A DNA stretch of 39,987 nt, taken from positions 1 to 39,987 of the forward strand of contig NW_019775664.1 in assembly GCF_001039355.2 (NCBI RefSeq), in the 5' to 3' direction. This document shows positions 24,174-33,000 of this stretch, in pieces. The notes below the pieces were generated by a model. The model was not told where the DNA came from and did not search any database. It saw only the letters and a list, made by a program, of their open reading frames with translations. Position numbers and translations under genes: made by a program. How positions within the stretch are numbered: position 1 is the stretch's first letter; each line of letters opens with the position of its first letter. Source of the stretch: Lingula anatina. Taxonomy: Eukaryota > Brachiopoda > Lingulata > Lingulida > Lingulidae.

Positions 24174-25737
24174 TAAATGTATTTCAGAATACTGTTATAG
24201 CTATATCAAGGAAAATGCCTGGTGTGGTGGGATTTGGAGAGGGTGTGGCTGTTCTCAGGGACTGAAATGTCTCAACGTGATGAAGCCACCAGAGATCCTA
24301 ATACCAGATCCACCAGAGATCCTAATACCAGATCCACCAGTGCCAACTGATTTGGTAGCACCTTCAAAGAGAGGCCTAGCTTTTGGAGATTGGAGGTGTG
24401 TCAAAGAAAATTGAAACCAGATGAAAATAAAATGCATCTTATTATTCTCACCATGATATGAATCATGCACCTGTAATGGAATAAATAATTTACTCAAAAC
24501 TGAAAGAAGACGTTTGTAATTACTTTAATTTATGTTTCCAAGCCCACAGAAAAATATGAAAGACCTCTGCATGAATGAATATTTGTTAGAATGATGTCAG
24601 TAACAGAGACTGAATGATGTCCAATAAAACAAAACATTTTAAATAAAGAAAACAATTTACTAAGTGAAACTGAAATAAAGCATAAACAATGTACTAGTAA
24701 ATCTTTCTTTAGCTAAACAAACTTGACAAAAAGATCTAGAAAAAAATTAGTCTTAAAAACTTCGTGTTAGGAACTTGATAGAGAGATGGCCTCTTTGACA
24801 CTTAAAACTAATTTTCATATCAACACATTTCTTACCTGACATAGATACACCTTATGCAGTGGCCATTCCCTTCCCATTGCAATGATTGTAACATCGCTGT
24901 TCTCTCCATTCAAAAACAGAGTTTGGTAAATATACTTGGTGGTAGATTTCAGTTTCCGCCTGTTGAAATAAATGAAGAACATGCCATTACTACTGAATCA
25001 GATAGAAAAGACACACAATACTTTATTTCCAATGTCATTCACTTCTTTTTAGGAATTGTGGTAGAAACTGTATCAGGTTCCAGGTAACACTGATATAAAA
25101 CAGTACATTTTAATAAAAGTAAAAAAGCACCTCAATCTTCTACATACCACTGGGCCAGAAGTAGAGTAAGACCTCAATTTAACTGAAGCAATATTGTAAG
25201 ATGGATAATGATCTCAGATCTTCAGTGACTTTAAATTTTCATATGTTTCTACTAGTACCATCACTGTTTTTCAAGTAAACAAAAATTATCTTTTATACAC
25301 CACATTTTAATTTGGCAATTAAAGCAACCATTTTGATTCCGTTTGTAAGCTTAAGACAGACGTAATGATATAGACAAGAAGAGTTCGAGAAAAATGTTTT
25401 TAATCAACTACAGTATATTTATCAAAATTACATACTAGTGGTACATGTAGTTCATGTATAAAGGTTATAATTTCATTTTTAGATAAACTTTTCTGTATCT
25501 AAAATAATTAAGACTTAAAAAGCATAAACTTGAAGTCACAGATATATAAAATCAGAAAGCGCATGCTAACACAACTTCAATATTTCATTTTTACACATTA
25601 GATTATACCAACCTTTTTGGTGTCTGGAAATTCTGTTCTTGAACTTTTTCTTCTTCGGGCTGCACTTCGCTGACATCTCTCTTTTTACCTCTCTTCTCAG
25701 AGTTTGCGTTCAGATGTGATGATACATAGTTTCCCAT
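11016..25737 (-). CDS. gmcl1: Germ cell-less protein (GMCL1), BTB-domain CUL3 adaptor, complete
   Basis: Thirteen exons in transcript order: 25737-25613, 24959-24836, 17629-17533, 17138-17041, 16467-16421, 15947-15816, 15564-15480, 13401-13317, 13079-12796, 12425-12364, 12109-12026, 11777-11690, 11327-11016. All phases agree, giving 540 residues against about 515 in human. Germ cell-less proteins act at the nuclear envelope or membrane as CUL3 substrate receptors; in the fly, Gcl is needed for pole-cell formation. The sequence shows an N-terminal MGNYVSS (myristoylation-type, as in fly Gcl), a basic KRGKKR patch, a BTB domain (YIYQTLFLNGENSDV, LHKVYLCQ, YFASMFSGSW, FGSLYRDDV), BACK-like helices, and the C-terminal YCWRWTGYHFG and LLILKRNTY region. 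The tail is acidic and S/T-rich. Introns 2 (7.2 kb) and 7 hold five genes on the opposite strand. Confidence 0.96.
11856..11898. repeat. 43-bp alternating purine/pyrimidine tract
   Basis: A run of CA/TG with a central CGCGTGCGCATGCACG has no break in purine-pyrimidine alternation, a classic Z-DNA-prone sequence. It lies in the gmcl1 intron between the exons at 12109-12026 and 11777-11690. Confidence 0.9.
13680..13813. mobile_element. 134-bp TIR element upstream of nested gene 1
   Basis: Perfect 13-bp terminal inverted repeats, GGCCTGTAGCCAG at 13680-13692 and its reverse complement at 13801-13813, enclose about 108 bp with no coding capacity. Two AAGGTCCACT motifs occur inside. A target duplication is not clear. 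It ends about 25 bp before the TATA-like box of nested gene 1. Confidence 0.75.
13839..13846 (+). promoter_or_regulatory. TATA-like box of nested gene 1
   Basis: TATAAATA lies about 110 bp upstream of the ATG at 13957, leaving room for a short 5' UTR. Position and match are good, but only this gene of the five has an obvious box. Confidence 0.45.
13957..15109 (+). CDS. Nested gene 1: secreted ten-cysteine prokineticin/Dickkopf-like protein
   Basis: Exons are 13957-14001, 14477-14606 and 14940-15109 (TAA), with intron phases 0 and 1; the product is 114 residues. Exon 1 is exactly a 15-residue signal-peptide core (MKTLIIFSAVLAVAL). Exon 2 has C-x5-C-x4-CC; exon 3 has C-x9-C-x7-C-x-C-x5-C and a last Cys near the end. 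The CC pair and the C-x-C-x5-C block are the pattern of prokineticins, astakines and the second Dickkopf cysteine domain. A dibasic SKR lies between the halves and TKRR before the last Cys. It sits antisense in gmcl1 intron 7. Poly(A) signal at 15198. It is the most divergent of the five paralogs. Likely an extracellular ligand or cytokine; the receptor is unknown. Confidence 0.88.
14031..14074. repeat. 44-bp dispersed repeat C, copy 1
   Basis: Matches 16153-16196 at 42 of 44 positions in the same orientation (TATATTATCCACGCCAT, then AAGG-GGTTGTTTTCATTGG). It lies in intron 1 of nested gene 1. Confidence 0.85.
16153..16196. repeat. 44-bp dispersed repeat C, copy 2
   Basis: Second copy of the block at 14031-14074, in the gmcl1 intron between exons 16467-16421 and 15947-15816. 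Similarity fades immediately outside the block on both sides. Confidence 0.85.
16786..17016 (+). mobile_element. MITE family A, copy 2
   Basis: About 231 bp with long imperfect terminal inverted repeats: ATGACTAAGGGTGCATTCCC on the left and, read from the right end inward, ATGACTAAGACCCCATTCCC. Subterminal AGATCGATC motifs are present at both ends. It is the inverted counterpart of 5861-6079, non-coding, and ends 25 bp from gmcl1 exon 4 (17138-17041). Confidence 0.88.
17612..19533. repeat. Tandem duplication unit 1 (carries gene 2)
   Basis: It begins inside gmcl1 exon 3 (acttgcaaagtac at 17612), runs through nested gene 2 and ends just before the same words recur at 19534. Anchors shared with unit 2 include GGATCAACA-CAG near 17730/19660, the TGATA-ATAATACAGTA and ATATGATTCATATG blocks upstream of the ATG, the whole gene, and the downstream AATAATCCAGCTTA-AGCAAAG block (near 19500 and 21753). 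Confidence 0.85.
17985..18940 (+). pseudogene. Nested gene 2: ten-cysteine family member with lost splice donor
   Basis: Exons are 17985-18029 (MKLLLVFLACLATAF), 18294-18438 and 18762-18940 (TAA), matching nested gene 3 throughout. The donor after exon 2 reads A|CTAAGG where gene 3 has A|GTAAGG, so the GT is destroyed. Reading through gives a stop at 18507-18509 and an 86-residue product with only the first cysteine block. The next good donor (GTATGT at 18472) keeps the same phase, but joining it to the exon 3 acceptor makes TAG across the junction. The third exon, its acceptor and the poly(A) signal (19023) remain intact, so the loss looks recent. It may be a new pseudogene, a truncated functional form, or an assembly or allelic variant. 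Confidence 0.75.
19534..19551 (-). pseudogene. Relic of gmcl1 exon 3 with intact acceptor
   Basis: On the minus strand, TTGCAG precedes TGTAGGTACTTTGCAAGT; the true exon 3 begins TTTCAG then TGTGGGTACTTTGCAAGT (17629 downward). Seventeen of 18 exon bases match, followed by shared intron sequence on the acceptor side. Similarity stops at exon codon 6, where the duplication junction falls. The relic lies in gmcl1 intron 2, in sense with the gene and upstream of the real exon, so it is a potential decoy acceptor. Confidence 0.8.
20074..21188 (+). CDS. Nested gene 3: secreted ten-cysteine prokineticin/Dickkopf-like protein
   Basis: Exons are 20074-20118, 20348-20492 and 21007-21188 (TAA), phases 0 and 1, 123 residues. 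The signal exon encodes MKPMLVFLACLATVF. The mature part starts SAAVKRQEC, with a dibasic KR just before the first cysteine. The cysteine order is C-x5-C-x4-CC, then C-x9-C-x6-C-x-C-x5-C, then one C in GDWRC near the end. Two more dibasic sites, MVSKREL and VSKRDI, lie in the linkers. It is the intact partner of gene 2 in the tandem duplication; intron 2 carries a MITE. Poly(A) signal at 21277. Probably an extracellular ligand; the fold assignment rests on cysteine spacing only. Confidence 0.9.
20675..20842. mobile_element. 168-bp hAT-like MITE in intron 2 of gene 3
   Basis: Terminal inverted repeats begin CAGGGGCGGAT at both ends, and AAGTT is repeated directly on both sides (20670-20674 and 20843-20847) as a 5-bp target duplication. 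The inside holds several GGAAGAC-GTCA submotifs. It is absent at the matching place in gene 2, so it inserted after the duplication. The CAGGGGCGGAT terminus is common among hAT-like elements; the class is inferred. Confidence 0.85.
21614..21694. repeat. (AT)n microsatellite, 81 bp
   Basis: An uninterrupted AT run between nested genes 3 and 4. The equivalent place in duplication unit 1 lacks the expansion. Confidence 0.97.
21967..22863 (+). CDS. Nested gene 4: secreted ten-cysteine prokineticin/Dickkopf-like protein
   Basis: Exons are 21967-22011 (MKSLFVLLFVVGLAY), 22179-22326 and 22661-22863 (TAA), phases 0 and 1, 131 residues. The cysteine pattern is that of gene 3: C-x5-C-x4-CC, then C-x9-C-x6-C-x-C-x5-C, then FGDFRC near the end. 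Dibasic sites are IASKRDV between the halves and DAKRAIAFG before the last Cys. The KR before the first Cys in genes 2, 3 and 5 is KT here. The C-terminal linker is longer (PPTIATAIPVKIPTKID). Poly(A) signal at 22947. It sits antisense in gmcl1 intron 2, outside the recent duplication. Confidence 0.9.
23140..23199. repeat. Dispersed repeat D, copy 1
   Basis: About 60 bp resembling 28144-28205: AGTCTCCA, AGTTGGA, GTAGAAT, ATTGGGA and GCCCT blocks occur in the same order. Probably a worn fragment of an interspersed repeat; unclassified. Confidence 0.55.
23406..24414 (+). CDS. Nested gene 5: secreted ten-cysteine prokineticin/Dickkopf-like protein
   Basis: Exons are 23406-23450 (MKTLVVFLALLGLTL), 23689-23842 and 24188-24414 (TGA), phases 0 and 1, 141 residues, the longest of the five. 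It has LPTKREC before the first Cys, IASKRAV in the middle linker and PSKRGLAFGDWRC before the last Cys. The ten cysteines match genes 3 and 4. The extra length is a proline-rich linker containing an exact 24-bp duplication (PPEILIPD twice, 24286-24333). A 45-bp ATT microsatellite lies just upstream of exon 3. Poly(A) signal at 24426. Inferred secreted ligand; receptor unknown. Confidence 0.9.
24126..24170. repeat. (ATT)15 microsatellite
   Basis: Uninterrupted ATT repeat ending 17 bp before exon 3 of nested gene 5, where it may overlap the branch-point region. Confidence 0.95.
24286..24333 (+). repeat. In-frame coding duplication in gene 5
   Basis: Two exact copies of a 24-bp unit (CCACCAGAGATCCTAATACC plus AGAT), followed by the first seven bases of a third. 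It keeps the frame and doubles PPEILIPD between the fifth cysteine of the second block and the last dibasic site. Confidence 0.97.
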
Positions 25738-26964
25738 ACTGAATTCAAAAACAGTGAAACATCAATATCACGTCGAAAACATCGTAGTCTTAGAAATGAT
25801 CAATTTTCCTGCACACGCCATGACAAGTTTGTTTTGAACTATTCGTGTATCATCGTGTCATTCCGGTGTTTTCCGTGAGCGATCTTTCGTATGAAAAGGG
25901 TAAAAACGATATTCAATATGGCAGCACCCACGATTCACGGGGGTTACTAATGCCGTTAAAATTTGATGGTGTTTCTTAGTCATACTGTTCTATCCATTGA
26001 AGTAATTGTTTTTCATTTTTCTAAAGGTTACCAGGTACATTTGCCCTATCCCTTCCACCATGTAACTTTGTGATATTCAACATATTTTTTTACCAATTTT
26101 GATCATCCATCATCATCAGATTCATCAGATACTACAGCGAAATATTGGAGGTAAAAATTTCCAATATTTTGTCGTTGATTGAAGAAAAAATCACTTTATT
26201 CTCTAAAGAATAAGTTAGTATGTTTCCAAACTGATTTATTTGAATAGGAAAAACATTGATCAAAGTCGCCACATAATTTTGATTAGCATTAAAACATGAG
26301 AGAGTTACGGGGTGGGCTCACCTGTGAACCAATGGGTTATAAATTCATATTACAGTGCATGGGGATAGTTGGTAGAAAAAAGGAGCCGCAGGAGACACAT
26401 TAATTTTGTCAGAGACTTCAGTCTGATAGAAGGTACAGACAGACACCATTCACGGATCCTCACAAATTTGAGATCATTCTATAAGTCTGAAACGGGCAAC
26501 AAGTGATGAAACCCTTATTTGATTTCGTCTCGTGTATTTTAAGGGTAAAAGTAGATCTGTTGGGNGGGGGGAGGGGGGGGGGTACTGCAAAAGTACCGAT
26601 TACCATCTGGTACCAAATTAAATGTTTGCCTCTATTATCAGCTTTTCATGTTAGGTACTTACTGAATGTAAGAATGCTAGAGAATGTAAACCCTGCTTCC
26701 CTCATCAATCACCATTGTTTAATTCTGTTGTTGTTTTCCCAATCACCATGCCCCTCACTGGGCGTGGAGTTCTGCTTATTTCAGCTTTAGGGAACAAAGG
26801 GATTCAATTTGCTATCTATGGAGCTCTTAATTTAGTCAGCTGGCTTGCAAAAGAAGGGGTACAAGCTATCTTTATAATGTGACTAAATCAATTGTGGTGT
26901 GAATAGTTGAAAAACTGTGTCATTCTCTTTTTAGGACTAGCTGGCATTTGATCAGATAACAAAC
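25738..26964. promoter_or_regulatory. Shared divergent promoter region of gmcl1 and TYW5
   Basis: This 1.2 kb separates the two start codons, which point away from each other. It contains CAATATGGCAGC at 25914-25925; read on the minus strand, GCTGCCATATTG, it is one base from the YY1-type GCCGCCATNTTG. The motif and a locally higher CG content suggest a housekeeping start site. It also holds a single N in a poly-G run (26562-26581). No further exon was recognised, though 5' UTR exons could be present. Confidence 0.4.
26565..26565. other. Ambiguous base in poly-G run
   Basis: One N inside a G-rich run upstream of TYW5. It more likely reflects a sequencing problem in the homopolymer than missing exons, since TYW5 is complete. 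Confidence 0.6.
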
Positions 26965-29222
26965 ATGTCTAATTTGTTAGAGCATCAAGTGGAAATAATT
27001 GAAGACCACTCTAAGGAAAATTTTATTAAACATGTTTATCCCAAGGTACCTGTATCAGTCAATTTATGTTGCTATAATGTTAAAACCCAGTCTAATTAAC
27101 CTCATAGATCTCTAGTTATTAAAGTTAATTGTCACTCATTGAGAAGAAAAGGTAATCTGGAGAATATATTGTATAAGTTTGATGAGCCATTTTTATAATT
27201 GATAATTGCACCAAGCAGTTTTAATTTAAGATTCATTCCCCCTTTCCAGAGAATACCAGTAGTGCTGAGAGGGATTTCCATAGGTCCATGTGTAAAGAAA
27301 TGGACACCAGAATATTTATCAAGTGTGCCTGGATCACAAAAAGACGTAAAAATTCATGTCTCGCCAAGTCATCAGATGGATTTTATAAACAAAAATTTTG
27401 CATACAGGTAAGTCATGTTTTCTAACAAGAGTTCATCACATTAAATATGGTTATAACAAATCAGGATTTCATCACATTAAAATGGTTGTCCTTATTTATT
27501 TATCAATTACTTATGTTCAGCTATAGATCATTAAATGAAAATTATGGATGAAATAAACACTTCTTTTTATGTGTTTTACTAGGCAGATCACTAAAAGTAA
27601 GTTTGTTTCAGGACCTTGCCATTTAGTGAATTTGTAAAGAGAGCTGCTAGAGAAAAACATGAAGAATATTTCTTTACAGAGGTGATTAAAAAAACATGCC
27701 AATACTTTATGCAAACATTTAACAATTGTATTTCTTTGAAAGAACATGTTATTATATAAATTATATGTGGCATTATAAATATTTTTAATTTATGTAATTT
27801 GGTAAGTGAGACAGCAAATTTTGATCCTCCCAAATGGCAAAAATTGTTTATATTGATCACATTTTTCAATTTTCCAGGATGAGAAATATTATTTGAGAGC
27901 ACTTGGTGATGACCCAAGGAAGGATGTAGCAGACATTCGGAAGCAATTTCCTGCATTGGCTAGTGATATTTTTATTCCAGAATACTTTGAGCCAGAAAAG
28001 TTTTTCTCAAGCGTGTTTAGAATATCTTCTGCTAACATCCAGCTATGGACACACTATGATGTGGGTGGACATTTCCCTTGTTGTGATTAGAATGAGTGGT
28101 GTTTGAAGATAATTAATCTAGCAAGTGTAAATATCATAAGTACAGTCTCCACAGAGTTGGATAGAGTAGGTAGAATGATAAGTTCATTGGGATTGAGCCC
28201 TAAGATATTTGAAATAATGTCAAAAATTCAAAAGAGAAACACTTTTGAAAAACTTCATCATTTGCACTTTAGGTAATGGATAACTTTTTAATTCAAGTGA
28301 CAGGAAGGAAAAAAGTGATCTTATTCAGCCCAAGAGATGCAAATTATTTATACTTGCAAGGTAAGTAGGATACATAACCTCATAACAGTAATGACAGACT
28401 GTTTTGCAAAAGTTTTTTCATATCTAAAACTTACAGAAAAAAATTGTGACCAAATTCAACACTGGATTACTTAAATTGAATGTAACATCTGATATTTTTG
28501 TCTTTTTAAGTGATCATTTATTTATTATTATAAACCAGTAGATGTTGTTTTTTTTTCATTTAAGAAAAGGGGAATAAAATTGAATATTTTTTCTGAAATA
28601 AAAAGCTACATATATTATAACATTACCCATCTTTATTACAAAGGTGATAAGTCAGAAGTTTTGGATGTTGACAACCCAGATAGTGAAAAGTTTCCAGAAT
28701 TTGTCAAAGCAAGAAGATATTGTTGCTTACTGGAGCCTGGGGATACATTATTTATACCAGGTAATATCTTTCCTCTGCTCATCCTCACAGCTGAGTGAAA
28801 ACTACTTAATTTGTGCAACTGAAAAAAGTGCAGAACAAGTATTAGTAATTAGATATATTAAAATAATTTCCTGGTGTTTGTCTACTCCTTCTAATGTGTG
28901 TGTATTTCTGCTTGTTAACTTGGAGCAGAATTTAATGAATAATTTTCTTTTCTCTTTTTTCTTTTCTTTTCCAGCTATGTGGTTCCATAATGTGAAATCA
29001 CTGGACTTTGCTATATCAGTGAATGTGTTCTGGAAACATCTGGAGGAGCACTTATATGACAGTAAAGACACTTATGGCAACAAAGACCCATTGCCTGTGG
29101 GCCGTGCAATGCAGATTTTAGACAGAGCTTTAAAAACGTTAAAAGAACTTCCAGAGGAATATCAGGATTTTTATGCAAGAATGATGGTTTCAAAAATACA
29201 GACCAAAGCTTACAAATCTTAG
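26965..29222 (+). CDS. tyw5: tRNA wybutosine-synthesizing protein 5 (JmjC hydroxylase), complete
   Basis: Seven exons: 26965-27045, 27250-27407, 27612-27681, 27878-28060, 28273-28360, 28644-28760, 28975-29222 (TAG). Phases agree throughout and the product is 314 residues, against 315 in human. TYW5 is an Fe(II)/2-oxoglutarate oxygenase that hydroxylates wybutosine at position 37 of tRNA-Phe. The JmjC metal triad is visible: H162 and D164 in WTHYD and H237 in MWFHNV. Strongly conserved segments include [73 protein letters not shown] and DTYGNKDP. The start is [14 protein letters not shown]; the human protein begins similarly close to the domain. Poly(A) signal AATAAA at 29287. Head-to-head with gmcl1, tail-to-tail with the myosin. 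Confidence 0.97.
28144..28205. repeat. Dispersed repeat D, copy 2
   Basis: Partner of 23140-23199, in the TYW5 intron between exons 27878-28060 and 28273-28360. Confidence 0.55.
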
Positions 29223-29292
29223 GAGACAGTGAGTTGGAATTCTTTCCAGACTTAAATTAACTGAAGTTTTTGATAGAAGTATGGAAAATAAA

Positions 29293-30041
29293 AAAATAAT
29301 GTTATTTCTTTGTTGTACGTGCCTCATAGTGTAATGGTTCATGTTACCCAAGAAGCTACGCATATTAGAAAATAAGATATCATGTGTAACTTCACAGCTA
29401 TGCTAAACCAAGCTACAAATGACAGTTGTTTAAATATTTAATTTATCTCAAAATATATAAATACAATAACACAAAATAATATTGTTTAGCCTCAGTTTTA
29501 CAATGGAGAAAAATTTATATTTATAATATGTACAGAAAGAAAACTGTAAGTAAACATAACAATATTCCATATGCTTATCTTATCTGAATACTTTTTTTTT
29601 GTTTTAACGTAACTGAATTATGATAGAGAGCTATTTTGCAAATCACTCCACAGTGGAGATTTTACTCTTCATTAAGCAGCATAAGCCTTACTTCAAAACT
29701 TGCTCAGTGCTGGTGGTTTGAAACCATTTCTAGTAAATTAAGGATATGACCATTTTTGATGTTTTGCCATCATGGGGACACTTGGCATTCTACTTAAATA
29801 ATGTGCATGTAAGCTCCTTCCCAAAAGTCTTAACAGAGATGTTTCTCACTTCCTTGACCTAACTTGGGTGGAACGAGTAAGTCTGTGAAAACTTGTCTTT
29901 GGTCTATCATTGACACCTTTATGTTTGTCTCCTTGTCACATTTTTCAATCTAAAAATCTTTTAAGTTAATGACTTAAAGCCCTCGTTTGTTTCACATCAT
30001 GCAGGATTTCCTTTTGCTTGTGTTGATCATATGTTTCTGTC
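29293..30041. other. Intergenic 3' regions of TYW5 and myosin
   Basis: Between the TYW5 poly(A) signal and the proposed myosin stop. No exon, TIR element or clear minus-strand AATAAA was recognised; presumably the myosin 3' UTR plus spacer. Confidence 0.5.
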
Positions 30042-33000
30042 CTAAATGCAAACTCCTTCATCTTGACCAGCAAATGTACCAGACGCATCCTTAAATTTAG
30101 AAATTTGGTAATTTAAATATAAAAGCCATCCCAAGTTTCAGTTTCTAGTGGAAACTGACTTGTTGGATATCCCTTTTCTCAGAGTACTCATGGTGTCAAT
30201 TTAAGGGATACAGTTTTTTCTAAAATTGTCACTATTCTGTGGAATGTGAAGTGTTTTACATGAACATTCTTTTAATAAGTTAAAGAAATAAGTGGAATCT
30301 GACTTAGGTTATCTTACCAGATAACTCCCAGAGAACTCTGTGTAATGATATGGCACCTGCGTTGTCCTCTCTCCAGTTGACACAAGTAGAGCACCAGGAA
30401 TGGCTGATGACGGTCCCTGAACATTTACAACCTCACCTTTATACAAAATGCCATGCCCATCTGCAACAAGACCATACTTAAATGAATTGATTGTGCAGAA
30501 AATTGAATTATTGGCTCAAGTGTAAATATTAAATGCAGCTGTAGAAAACACATCAACCTGTATTTTGTGAGCATGTGAATTTTTTTTTTTTTTGTAAAAT
30601 TTCATTTACAGCAGATAAACATATTTTAAGTTACTTATTTCTACCTAATACAGCAAAAGGTTTTATAATCCCAAACTATCACAAGTATGTGGTCCTCTAC
30701 TTACAGAGTTCAAAGCTGTGTTTCCCTGTTCATTTTTAAAGCACATGGAGCTGGGAAAGAACTAAAGAAACCTATTGAGAACTGCATGTTTTAAGATCTA
30801 TGTCATGTGTACGTACCAGAAAAACTTTCTTTCATTTTTCTTCTCTGTGGGAAACCATGTTTCATATTTCCAACAACAGTGTATTCCCGTTTGTTTGGAA
30901 CTGGTGGAGGAGCAGTCACCTTATGTAACAAAGCCATATTAATAGTGTACCTTATGTAACAAAAGAATATTAATAGTATACAAAAAATAAATAATTGGTG
31001 AAAATAGACACACTGAGCACTTGAAACTTTTATGGATCATGTTCGTACATGTCAGAGGTATAAATAAAGAATTTCAGCAGTGCATGTACTAACCCTCCAT
31101 CTGGCAGACAGAACAGATAGAAAACCACATCCATATATATATATACATACCGTTTCTAGACCATAGACATTAGCAAAATGTTGGAATGTCTTTAGTTCTT
31201 CATCTGTCTTATTGCAGCTTATTTGGGACAGTGCACTTGGCTTGTAGCTGATGCAGGTGGCCGTTTTGGACCTTCGTCTGAAAAGTTACACATACAAGCA
31301 GTTGCATTTAAAGTGATAATAACTCTTCGTTTCGACCAAAAAATGAATTTTCCTGGAGTAAACAACAATTTTCCCATACTTACCAATGGTTAATGAATCC
31401 ATTTTTACATTCAAAGTTAGTCCCTGGTTTTTTTCTAAAAAGTTTGATTTTTTGTTAAAATCTCTTAAGAGATTTTAACAGAGTATAGCCATCAATGGAG
31501 GTCACGTGGTCTAAAGACAAGCTCAGATATCAGAATAATAGCTATAACAGCCGTTTTTGTGGGAAAACAGAATATATTATATTTTCATGAGTCATTCACA
31601 ATGTTTTTATTGTGAAATACAGATTTCATACGAAGAGTTATTATCCCTTTAACCCCTGAGAGTGTGCCCACATGAAGTAAAATATACATAAAATATTTAA
31701 TGCCTAAAATTTCAGAAAGGATTTAAATATAATGATGAAACACGTAGTAATGACCCAAATGCCCATCTCTAATAGTAAACAAATATATTATTTAATCCTC
31801 TACCTGGACTTGAATCCAGAAACGGGTGTTCTCCGTCTTTTTCTCATCTCTAATTGTTTCTTCAGCAATGGCCATCCTTTGACACATTTGACCCTCCTCC
31901 ATGCAGTTTGAATCACAATGGCAGCTCGGTGAAACAATTCCTTCCTGGACTTTTCAAACTGTTGTCTGGCACTTTCACTGGAAAAGCAAAGAGTTAAAAC
32001 ACTATTTCACAATGAAAGTATTATCGAATACATAAAATTTTAGAAATACTGGATAAAAATTGGGTTCCATGTGCTTTCCATTGCAACTGCATGTGGTTCA
32101 TACTAATGGTTATGAAAAGTTTGTACAACTTAATCCTGTGTCTTTAAAAAGCCTTAACATTTTCATAAAAGCTATCTGGTTAAATGATTATTCATCAGTC
32201 TATTGATACATATCAACATGTTCACATAATGAGTAAAACATTACACTTCGATTCACTGCTGCAATATCTGTGTATTTCTGTCACAGGAAATTTTTATTAT
32301 TCTTAAAAAAGGGAACTTTTATTACCTCAGTTCGTTTTTGTGATTAACAAGAAATGATCCATTTCATTTACTTTGTGATGATAATGAGTTCACAACAAAG
32401 ACCAAAATTTTATCCATCTCTTCAAATGAGATAAGCCAGATGTGAGAATTAAACTCTTTCAAGATGAATTTTTCAACCAGCAGACCTTTACATACCTGAA
32501 GAACACAGATCTCTTTCCAAACATCCAGTTGGCACTTGTATATGGCTGATCATTTTCGTCCATGATCTTAAGGTAGTTTTCTAGTACAGTCTAGAATAAT
32601 AATTTACACATCATAGGTCACGTGATGAGAACACAAGTATTTGAGGAAAATTTGATATTTTAGCATTTACATGAAGAAATGGTATCATTTCCTGTTTAAT
32701 TTAAGTAAATATGATGACATTTTTTGGGGGGGTAACTGGTATAAAGCTCAAACATAGGCCAACTTTGTAAATAAAAAATGATAGGAAATATTATCAATAC
32801 TACTTGTTCAGTTTAAATGTTCCGATCAAAACATAACAAAAATAGTAATCAGTCTCTCTTTTCATAAATATAATTATTTGTCTACAATCCTTTTGTTTGT
32901 CAATTTGTCACATTTACCTTGCAAAGAATTTCTGGTTTTTCTGTGCGCCTGTCTTTTCTTTTGCTAAATGGTATAAGAAACCAGTACCTGTTGCAAAATG

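Noticed and set aside
24432-24835. Possible sixth cysteine-rich paralog between gene 5 and gmcl1 exon 2
   Set aside because: No signal exon, CC motif or C-x-C-x5-C block was found there, nor in 15110-17040.
26503-26790. 95-codon ORF with an unknown residue
   Set aside because: It runs through the N and poly-G tract upstream of TYW5 and is not a believable coding sequence.
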